A DNA stretch of 64,000 nt from the NCBI GenBank assembly GCA_019802505.1, contig JAFMOC010000446.1, positions 1-64,000 on the forward strand, read 5' to 3'. The first letter of the stretch is position 1, and every line of letters begins with the position of its first letter. The notes beneath the pieces were generated by a model. That model worked only from the letters and a program-made list of their open reading frames with translations, did not search any database and was not told the origin of the DNA. This stretch comes from Corydoras sp. C115 (lineage: Eukaryota > Chordata > Actinopteri > Siluriformes > Callichthyidae). Below, piece after piece: positions 43,825 through 55,600 of the stretch. A program made the translations under genes and the position numbers.

Positions 43825-46610
43825 GTACGTTTCGACCCTAATAGAGGATAAAGCTGAAGATAATGGATGGACTTACAAGTAGGTTTGGCACGGTGGCTTG
43901 GTGGTTTAGCATGTTCTCCTCTCCGTGCTGGGGATTCCCGGTTCGAATCCCAATCTGGGTGGAGTTTGCATGTTCTCCCCGTGTCCGCGTGGGTTTCCTC
44001 CGGGTTCTCCGGTTTCCTCCCACAGTCCAAAAAACATGGATCAAGGTCAATTGAGTTCTCCAAATTGCCCCTCATAGAGTGTGTGTACAATGATAGATTG
44101 CCCCCCTGTCCTGGGTGTATCTGCCCAGCGCCCAAAATGTTCTCCCCTGGATGGGCATGGGGAACCCCCAACCTCCCCCCCCCACGACCCTAATAGAGGA
44201 TGAAGATAATGGATGAATGGATTTTGGATTGGGGTGGCTTGGTGCTTTAGCATGTTCTCCTCTCAGCGCTAGAGATTTCCGGTTCGAATTCCAATCTGGG
44301 TGAAGTTTGCATGTTCTCCCCGTGTCTGCCTGGGTTTCCTCCGGGTTCTCCGGTTTCCTCTCACAGTCCAAAAAAAAAATGGATTCAAGGTCAATTGAGT
44401 TCTCCAAATTGCCCCATATAGAGTGTGTGTACAGTGATAGATTACCCCCCCCCTGTCCTGGGTGTATCTGCCCAGCGCCCAAAATGTTCTCCCCTGGATG
44501 GACATAGGGAACCCCCCCCCCTCTGCGACCCTAATAGAGGATAAAGCTGAAGATAATGGATGGACTTACAAGTAGGTTTGGCACGGTGGCTTGGTGGTTT
44601 AGCATGTTCTCCTCTCCGTGCTGGGGATTCCCGGTTCGAATCCCAATCTGGGTGGAGTTTGCATGTTCTCCCCGTGTCTGTGTGGGTTTCCTCCGGGTTC
44701 TCCGGTTTCCTCCCACAGTCCAAAAAACATGGATCAAGGTCAATTGGGTTCTCCAAATTGCCCCATATAGAGTGTGTGTACAATGATAGATTGCCCCCCC
44801 TGTCCTGGGTGTATCTGCCCAGCGCCCAAAATGTTCTCCCCTGGATGGGCATGGGGAACCCCCAACCTCCCCCCCCACGACCCTAATAGAGGATAAAGCA
44901 GAAGATAATGGATGGATGGCTGGATGGACGGATGGATGCTGTTGTCCTAAACGTCTTTGATCTCGTACCTGTTCTACGTTCAGGTGTACATCGGAGAACT
45001 CCCGGAGGATTTCGTACCCGGCAGAAGAATGAGTACACAGAGTGAGAACCAGCGCCACACCACCGGCCAGATCAGCATCACCGTGGTTCAGGTGCGCCGT
45101 CTTATTCTTATATAGTTCTAGTTTGACGTCACGTCTTAAGAGAGACATTGGGAGGCGGGGCTTGGGGGGGTTCTCCATGCCCATCCAGGGGAGAACGTTT
45201 CGGGTGCTGGGCAGATACACCCAGGACAGGGGGGGCAATCTATCACTGGACACGCACTCACTCATACACACACTCTATTGGAGAACTCAATTCACCTTGA
45301 TCCATGTTTTTGGACTGTGGGAGGAAACCGGAGAACCCGGAGGAAACCCACGTGGACAAGGGGAGAACATGCAAACTCCACCCAGATTAGGATTCGAAGC
45401 GGGAATCACTAGCGCTGAGAGGAGAACATGCCAAACCACTAAGCCACCTGCCTGCATTTTATATTATTCATTCATTATCTTCCACTTGGTCATGGGGGGG
45501 GGGTTCCCCATGTCGATCCAGGGTAGAACGCTTTGGGCGCTGGGCAGATACACCCAGGACAGGGGGGCAATCTATCGCTGGGCACACACTCACTCACACA
45601 CACACACACACTCTATATGGGGCAATTTGGAGAATCCAATTGACCTTGAATCCATGTTTTTGGACTGTGGGAGGAACCCGGAGAACCCGGAGGAAACCCC
45701 CGTGGACACGGGGAGAACATGCAAACTCCACCCAGATTGGAATTCGAACATGGATCCTCAGCGCTGAGAGGAGAACATGCTAATCACCAAGCCACCGCCC
45801 TCTTTTACAAATGTTAAGAATGCAATGAGGGTTAGGGGCCCCCCCTAAGGGCCAAAATGGGTCACTTCAGTGGACCTGGTATTTGAACACCGTGACCACA
45901 GTCCAAAGACATGGGTTCAAGGTTAATCTAAATTGCCCCTATATAGTGTGTGTGTGTGTTAGTCCAGTCTGATTCTGATTGATTTATTGCATGTTACGCC
46001 CAAAACATACCCATGATTCTTATCGTTATGACGACACACGCCCACTGACACGCCCACTGACACGCCCACTGACACGCCCACTGACACGCCCACTGACATC
46101 AAGACCTCCGAGTCTCTTTGTGATGGCTGTACAGATAAATAACCTCCGCAGGGTCCTAAAGAGCACGGCTTTTAATGTCGTAGTGATTAAAGCAACGGTG
46201 TAGATTCATATAGGAACAAACTCACACACACACACACAACACACACATACAAATACATACACATACACACGCACAAAACATACACATACACACAACACAC
46301 ACACATAAATACACACAAAAACACACATACAAGACACACATATATATACACACAAAACATACACACACATATATATACACACATACATATATATACACAC
46401 AAAACATACACACAAAACACACACACATACACACATAAATACAAACACAAAAACACACATATACACACAAAACACACACACACACACACATATATACATA
46501 CAAAACACACACATACATATATATATATATACACAAAACATACACACAAACATACACACATATATACACACAAAACGCACACATACACACATAAATACAA
46601 ACACAAAAAC

Positions 46611-46649
<39 letters not shown>

Positions 46650-49600
46650 AAACACACACACACATATACGTACACACACACACACACACATAAATACACA
46701 CAAAAACACACACACACACTTACATATATACACACAAAACATACACACACACATACACACATAAATACAAACACAAAAACAATATATACATACAAACACA
46801 CACACACAAAACACACACATACAAAACACACATATATACATACACTCACACACACACAAAAACACACATACAAAACACACACATATATACATACACTTTC
46901 ACACACACACACAAAAACACACATACATACAAAACACACATACAAAACACACACACACATATATACATGCACAACACACACACATACTCACAAAACACAC
47001 ATACATACACACACATACATACACACACATACAAAACACACATATATACATTCAAAACACACACACATACATACAAAACATACACACACAAAACACACAC
47101 ATATATACACACACAAAACACACACAATATATACATACAAAACATACACACACAAAACACACACATATATACACACAACATACACACACAATATATAAAT
47201 ACAAAACATACACACACAAAACACACACATATATACACACAACATACACACACAAAACACACACAATATATAAATACAAAACATACACACACAAAACACA
47301 CATATATACACACAACATACACACACAAAACACACACATATATACACACAACATACACACACAAAACACACACAATATATAAATACAAAACATACACACA
47401 CAAAACACACACATATACACACAACATACACACACAATATATACATACAAAACATACACACACAAAACACACACAATATATACACACAAAACATACACAC
47501 ACAAAACACACACAATATATACACACAACATACACACACAAAACACACACAATATATACATACAAAACATACACACACACATATACACACACAAAACATA
47601 TACACACACACACATACACACATAAATACAAACATATATACATACAAAACACACACGCAAAACACACACACACATAAATACACACAAAACACACACACAC
47701 ACATACACACACATACATATATACATACAAAACACACATATACACACACACATAAATACACACAACACACACATACAAAACACACATAAATACACACATG
47801 TATACATACAAAACACACACACAAAACACACACAGCCTTTTTGAATTTAATCATAATTAATGGATTAATAAATGTAATTATTTACTTTTTAACGAGGCAT
47901 GTGAGACCAGAATGTAGAGGTCAGTCATGCGGTCATGAGGTCATGTGATCATGTGGTCATGTGATCGTCGATGTCAAAACACACGTCTGTTTTGGAACAA
48001 ACAACAACAACATCGTGATTCATGCTGAACGGAGACAAACGTTCTGCGACACGCCTGCGCCGGATTAGAATCAGCGCTCCAGTCGGTTCCACAGACGCCA
48101 CTCTGTACGTCCAACAACGAGGGACAGCCTGTCTCCGTTCAGAGTGCTGGGATAGGCCTCATTTCTGTTTTTATACCAAAATTATTCAGTGTTTAAATTG
48201 ATTATATATTCAAATGATCGAAATGAATTGGCTTAGTGGTTTAGCATGTTCTCCTCTCAGTGCTGCCGATCCAGGTTCGAATCCCGATCTGGGTGCAGTT
48301 TGCATGTTCTCCCTGTGTCCGCACGACTTTCTACAGTCCAAAAACATGGATTCAAGGTGAATTGAATGCTCCTATGCAAATTGCCCCATGTAGTGAGTGT
48401 GTGTCCTGTGATAGATTGCCCCCTCCTGTGCTGGGTGTATCTGCCCAGCGCCCAAAATGTTCTCCCCAGGATGGGCAAGGAGAACCTGCCCCCATGACCC
48501 TAGTAGAGGATTAAGTTTAGGATAATGGATAATTGAATGGCTGCTTTAAAATGCCCCTATCTAAATTGCCCCTATATAGTATGTGTTTGAGTGTGTACAG
48601 TGATAGATTGGCGTCCTGTCCTGGGTGTATCTGCCCAGCGCCCGAAATGTTCTCCCCTGGATGGGCATGGGGAACCCCCCCCACGACCCTATTAAAGGAT
48701 TAAGTGGAAGATAATGGATAATTGAATGGCTGCTTTAAATTGCCCCTATCTAAATTGCCCCATATAGTATGTCTGTGTGAGTGAGTGTGTGTCCAGTGAT
48801 AGATTGGCGTCCCGTCCTGGGCACCCGAAATGTTCTACCCTGGATGTGCATGGGGAACCCCCCCCCCCCACGACCCTATTAGAGGATTAAGTGGAAGATA
48901 ATGGATAATTGAATGGCTGCTTTAAATTGCCCCTATCTAAATTGCCCCATATAGTATGTCTGTGTGAGTGTGTACAGTGATTGGTGCCCTGTCTTGGGTG
49001 TATCTGCCCAGCGCCCAAAATGTTCTCCCCTGGATGTGCATGGGGAACCCTCCCCGCCATGACCCTATTAGAGGATTAAGTGGAAGATAATGGATAATTG
49101 AATGGCTGCTTTAAATTGCCCCTATCTAAATTGCCCCATATAGTATGTCTGTGTGAGTGAGTGTGTGTCCAGTGATAGATTGGCGTCCTGTCCTGGGTGT
49201 ATCTACCCAGCATCTATGTTCCTCTGGATGGGCATGGAGAACGAAATCCCCTTCCCCCCCAACCCTATTAGAGGATTAAGTGGAAGATAATGGATAATTG
49301 AATGGCTGCTTTAAATTGCCCCTATCTAAATTGCCCCATATAGAGTGTGAGTGTGTGTCCAGTGATAGATGCTGGGCAGATACACCCAGGACAGGGCACC
49401 AATGTTCCTCTGGATGGGCATGGGGAACCCCCCCCCCACGACCCTATTAGAGGATTAAGTGGAAGATAATGGATAATTGAATGGCTGCTTTAAATTGCCC
49501 CTATCTAAATTGCCCCTATATAGTCTGTGTGAGTGTGTACAGTGATAGATTGGCGTCCTGTCCTGGGTGTATCTGCCCAGCATCTATGTTCCTCTGGATG

Positions 49601-52600
49601 GGCATGGAGAACGTTCCCCCCCCCCTTTCATTAAGTGAAAGTTAATGAATATATTTTACGTGAAGCTTCTTCGTGACTTTTCGTTGCTCGAGGCTGTCTG
49701 TAAATTAATTATGACTGACGACTTAATAGAACACGGAACCCCGGTTCAGACTCATTACTCTAATTATTATTGGATGTAAGTTGATTCAGGAGTCAAGTCG
49801 CTCTCGATTCAGTGAAATGTGATGGAACCGGTTGGTTCGTCTGAGAGCGTGAGAACTTCAGAACTCATTAAATTGGATTTGTTCTTTTCAACTGTCTGTC
49901 ACAACGGTCCGGGTGGAGAACCCACGACTGACTCGAACCCTGCTTAACCCTCCTCCACCGAGAAACAGATGGAGCTTCGGAACACACCACTAAAGTTCTG
50001 TAGTCCGGTTCTGTGCTTCTATATATGTGTGTGTGTGTATATATATTATTAATAAGCATGTTCTCCTCTCAACACTAGGGGTTCCTGCTTCGAATCCCAA
50101 TCTGGGTGGAGTTCCCATGTTCTCCCCGTGTCCGCGTGGGTTTCCTCCGGGTTCTCCGGGTTCCTCCCACAGTCCAAAAACATGGCTCAAGGTCAATTGA
50201 ATTCTCCAAATTGCCCCATATAGAGTGCGTGTGTGTGAGTGAGTGATTGCCCCCCTGTCCTGGGTGTATCTGCCCAGCGCCCGAAACGTTCTCCCCTGGA
50301 TGGGCATGGCCAACCCCCCCCCCACCCCCGCCGCAACCCTAGTAGAGGATAAAGCGGAAGTTAATGGATGGATATATATATTAATTAATTCATTCATTAT
50401 CTTCCGCTTTATCCTCTATTAGGGTCGCGGGGGTTCCCCATGCCCATTCAGGGGAGAACGTTTCGGGCGCTGGGCAGATAGACCCAGGACAGGGGGGGCA
50501 ATCTATCGCTGGGCACACACTCACTCACACAGACACGCACGCAAACACACTCTATATGGGGCAATTTTGGAGAACTCAATTGACTTGATCCATGTTTTTG
50601 GACTGTGGGAGGAAACCGGAGAACCCGGAGGAAACCCACGCGGACACGGGGAGAACATGGAAACTCCACCCATTAACCACCCCCTACTCCTAAAAGGCTA
50701 CTCAGCATTTAATGTCCAAGCTGTTCGTGGCCATCAATGACATTTACAGATACCGTGGCTCATAACTCTTATCTGGGGCAATTTTGGAGGCAGTCAGATG
50801 GCAAAATGGCGTTGGGTCTGGTGTTGGGAATGTCGTCACGGTGGTTATTCATCTCTAAGGTTCCTACTGTTAAACCCACAGACAGAGGCTGAGGACATGC
50901 CATGTTGTTGAGACAAATCCGTGTCCATGGAACATCAGGGGTGCTTAGGGGTTCTTAGGGGTAGCTGGGCCATCATTGTTATAGCGCTGGCATAAGGGCT
51001 TCAACTGAAGATGAGGATGAAGAGCGAGAGAGGGGTCAGCATTCCTGTTCCTGCCAAATGCTGTTAATGTCTGATCTATTAGTTGAGTTGCAAGCACTGA
51101 TGGTTTGTGATACATCGTCCACTTTCGTCTCTGTTGGTGGAACTGTCTCTTGCTTTGGAAAATAATGTCCTTTCTCTTTTTGTTCTTCTTCGTTAAGCAT
51201 CTTAATTAGTTTGCTTTGAGAAGTGTATAGTCCTGTGGTGTGGTTCTGCTGTGTGGTTCTGTGGTCCTGTGGTGGGGTCCTGTTTTGGTCTGTGGTCCTG
51301 TTGTTCTGTGGTCCTGTGGTGTGGTCCTGTAGTGTGGTCCTGTTTTGTGGTGTTGTTCTGTGGTCCTGTGGTGGGGTCCTGTTTTGTTCTGTGGTCCTGT
51401 TGTTCTGTGGTCCTGTGGTGTGGTCCTGTAGTGTGGTCCTGTTTTGTGGTGTTGTTCTGTGGTCCTGTGGCGTGATCCTGTAGTGTGGTCCTGTTTTGTT
51501 CTGTGGTCCTGTTTTGTTCTGTGGTCCTGTGGTGTGGTCCTGTTTTGTTCTGTGGTTCTGTGGTCCTGTTGTGTGTTACTGTGGTCCTGTGGTGTGGTCC
51601 TGTTTTGTGGTGTGGTCCTGTTTTGTGGTGTGGTTCTGTGGTCCTGTTTTGTTGAGGTCCTGTTGTGTGTTTCTGTGGTCCTGTTTTGTTCTGTGGTCCT
51701 GTGGTGTGGTCCTGTTTTGTTCTGTGGTCCTGTTTTGTTCTGTGGTCCTGTGGTTTGGTCCTGTGATGTGGTCCTGTGGTGTGGTCCTGTTTTGTTCTGT
51801 AGTCATGTGGTGTGGTTCTGTGGTCCTGTTTTGTTCTGTGGTCCGGTCCTGTGGTTCTGTGGTCCTGTTTTGTCCTGTGGTTCTGTGGTCCTGTTTTGTC
51901 CTGTGGTCCTGTGGTTCTGTGGTCCTGTTTTGTTCTGTGGTCCTGTGGTGTGGTCCTGTTTTGTTTTGTGGTCCTGTTTTGTTCTGTGGTCCTGTTGTGT
52001 TCTGTGGTCCTGTGGTGTGGTCCTGTTTTGTTCTGTGGTCCTGTGGTGTGGTCCTGTTTTGTTCTGTGGTTCTGTGGTCCTGTTTTGTTCTGTGGTCCTG
52101 TGGTGTGGTTCTGTTTTGTTCTGTGGTCCTGTGGTGTGTTCCTGTGGTTGTGTGGTCTTGTGGTGTGTTCCTGTGGTATGGTTCTGTGGTTGTGTGGTCC
52201 TGTGGTGTGTTCCTGTGGTATGGTTCTGTGGTTGTGTGGTGTGGTCCTGTGGTGTGGTCCTGTTCTTAATGCCCATTCAGGGGCGAAACGTTTTGGACGC
52301 TGGGCAGATACCTCCAGGACAGGGCACACACACTATATAGGGGTAAATTATACGGGGGCAATTTTGAGCAGCCGATTCACCTTGAGTGCATATTTTTGGA
52401 CTGTGTGGTTTCCAGCAGTGGAATTGTGAGGAATCAGTTTCGGTTTCAGGCCTCATGTTGAACGTTCCTCGTCTTTTCACCTTTAAGGCCAAGCTGACCA
52501 AAAACTACGGCATGACCCGGATGGACCCGTACTGCAAGATCTGGCTGGGACACGCCATGGACGAGACGCCGACGGCCCAGAACGGCGCCCTGAATCCGCA

Positions 52601-55600
52601 GTGGAACATCATGTTCCAGCGTCCTCTCCCCCCGACCGTCGACTCGCTGTTCCTGGAGATCTTCGACGAGGTCCGGTTCCTCACAGAACCAAAAGACAAA
52701 GTCGTAACACGTACTAAAGGACGGAACCTGACGTGACCCCGTTTCTCTGTTGTAGAGGGCGTTTTCGAACGACAGCCGCATCGCCTGGACCAACGTGACC
52801 CTCCCTGAGGATCTGAAGGACGGTGAGGTGGTGGACAAGTGGTACAGCCTGACGGGGAGACAGGGAGACGATAAGGAGGGCATGATCAACCTCATCCTGT
52901 CCTACTCCGTAAGTTTCATTACGTTCCGTTACAGCGGAAACATACGGAGACATCGTCTTTACATACCATTAAGATCCTGTTACATCAGCGCCCTCTTCTG
53001 GACTCTGTGCGTTTATTCCGTGCAGCTGTGTTCCCGTCATGTGACTACCCGTTATACGTCTAAAAGCCCCACCGTCCTCGTGTTCGGCGTTGGAATGTTG
53101 ATTTAATGTTTGATTTCACCCGGTGTCTTCTGCATTAAAGCGACTTTTCAACCCTCTTCGGCGCCGTCCTTCCAAGTCGTGACATCACGAGGGCGTAACA
53201 GAGGTATCAATTAAAATGGATTCTAATTATCTAAAACATTGTGATCGCAGGACCGCGTGGTGTCGAATCAAGCTGAGAATGCGTCACCTGAAGGTGTTCA
53301 AACGCCACTCAGCCCGCAGGTAAGGGGTGGAGCTTTACCTAATGTGGTGGTGGTTATGTCATAAACTGTAGTGGGGACAGTGTGGTGGTGGGTGTGGTCA
53401 TGACCGAAGACCAAACCAAGAGCCAAATTATAGTTTATAAAATTAAGGAGAGGGGCGCCAAGGAGAGGGGCGCCAAGGAGAGGGGTGTAAAAGAAGAAGG
53501 GTGAGAGAGAGGGCTGTGAAGGAGAGGGGTAACGATAAGAAGGGCCACAATGAGGGGAGAGGGGGCGTACAAGGAGAGGGGGCGTACAAGGAGAGGGGGC
53601 GTACAAGGAGAGGGGCGCCAAGGAGAGGGGCGCCAAGGATAGAGGTGTACAAGAAGAAGGGTGAGAGAGAGGGCTGTGAAGGAAAGGGGTAACAATAAGA
53701 AGGGCCACAATGAGGGGGTGGCTAGGAGAGGGGAGTAAAAGAGGGGTGACATTAAGAAGGACGACAATGAGAGGAGCAACAATAAGAAGAGTGAGAATGA
53801 GAGGGGCAACAATAAAGGGGGAGACAATGAGAGGGGTGCCGAGGAGAGGGGGAGTACAAGGAAAGGGGGCATACAAGGAGAGGGGGCGTACAAGGAGAGG
53901 GGGCGTACAAGGAGAGGGGGCGTACAAGGAGAAGGGGCATACAAGGAGAGGGGGCATACAAGGAGAGGGGGCGTACAAGGAGAGGGGGCGTACAAGGAGA
54001 GGGGGCGTACAAGGAGAAGGGGGCGTACAAGGAGAAGGGGGCATACAAGGAGAAGGGGGCGTACAAGGAGAAGGGGGCGTACAAGGAGAAGGGGGCGTAC
54101 AAGGAGAAGGGGGCGTACAAGGAGAAGGGGGCGCCAAGGAGAGGGGCGCCAAGGAGAGAGGTGTAAAAGAAGAGGGGTGACAAAGAGAGGGCTGTGAAGG
54201 AGAGGGGTAACGATAAGAAGGGCCACAATGAGGGGGTGGCAAGGAGAGGGGAGTAAAAGAGGGGTGACATTAAGAAGGATGACAATGAGAGGAGCAACAA
54301 TAAGAAGAGTGAGAATGAGAGGGGCAACAATAAAAGGGGAGACAATGAGGAAAATGAGGGGTTGCCAAGGAAAAGAGCAACAAGGAGCGGGGGCGACAAG
54401 GAGAGGGTCGACAAGGAGAGGGGCGCCAAGAAGAATGTAAAAGAGAGGGGTGACAATAATAGGGACAATGAGAGGGGCGACAATAAGAAGAACGTCAATT
54501 AGAGGGGCAACAATTAGAGGGGCAACAATTAAGTGGGGCATCAACGAGTAGGGCAACAATGAGAGGTGCATTAAGGAGAGTGCATGGACCCAGAGGGTTC
54601 TAAATCACTTACACTTTGAGGTTTTGCTGAGCAGCAGCCCCCGTCAGCAGCACCTGATTTGTGAGGCGAGTGAGGACGAGGGCTCCCCCTGGTGTCTCAG
54701 CTCGGTACTGCAGCTGTTATTATTGTTATTATAATAGAAAACAACAACAATTTCAGCTACGACTGAAGCCACCTGTGATTTTTCTGTGCAGTCTTCACCA
54801 GCGGGAGCGCCGCCGGCGCAGGTTCTAACGCCCGCGGAACACCGGGGGCAACGTGGACGCCTCCCGTCAGCAGGTATGTTTACGTTCTCTAACTGTTATT
54901 CTCAACCTGTTCGGCGTTTTAAAAAACGTCCCCCGTCGTCGTAAGTGGTTTATGTTCCGTAATCCGGGGATCGTGTTGGACACGCAGCGTAGAACCCGCA
55001 GGAATGCCGGCGCGAGGCACGTCCACCGGAACCGGTCCCTCCGCATTGCCGGCAGATCCTTTGGCGGGAACGAGAGACGTTCCAAAGGGCTTTGTGTGGC
55101 GTGGCGGCAGGGCCGGACATGTCCTCCTAATCTCCGTCCCACCCAGCGGGCTATTTTTAGCCGATGGGATTACCCCAACGTTCTGCGACGGCGTTTAATT
55201 ACTACTCCAAATTGCCCCTATCTAAATGTACCCTGGGCAGCACAGTGGCTTAGTGGTTGGCATGTTCTCCTCTCAGCGCTGGGGATCCAAGTCTGAATCC
55301 CGATCTTATACGTTCTCCCCATGTCCCTGTGGGTTTCCTCCGAATTCTACGGGTTCCTCCCACAGTCCAAAAATGTGGATTCAAGGTGAATTGGCTGCTC
55401 CAAATTGCCCCTATCTAAATAGACCCTGGGCGGCATGGTGGCTTAATGGTTGGCATGTTCTCCTCTAAGCGCTGGGGATCCAAGTCTGAATCCCGATCTT
55501 ATATGTCCTCCCCGTGTCCCTGTGGGTTTCCTCTGGGTTCTTCGGTTTTCTCCCATAGTCCAAAAACGTGGATTCAAGGTGAATTGGCTGCTCCAAATTG

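Noticed and set aside
43594..43851. 85-codon frame continuing upstream of MVTLRKM in copy 3
   Set aside because: The upstream part aligns with promoter sequence of copies 1 and 2, where it is not open; in copy 2 a TGA directly precedes the ATG.
46187..47854. Cys/Val/Tyr-rich minus-strand frames that could look like keratin-associated proteins
   Set aside because: CA/TATA microsatellite; no start, splice or conserved motif.
51202..52340. HRTTEQNRTT and CSVVLWCGPV frames
   Set aside because: Translation of a GTGGTCCTGT minisatellite on both strands.
53298..54571. Long Pro/Ser/Leu-rich minus-strand frames and Arg/Gly/Glu-rich plus-strand frames
   Set aside because: Purine-rich minisatellite translated in several frames.
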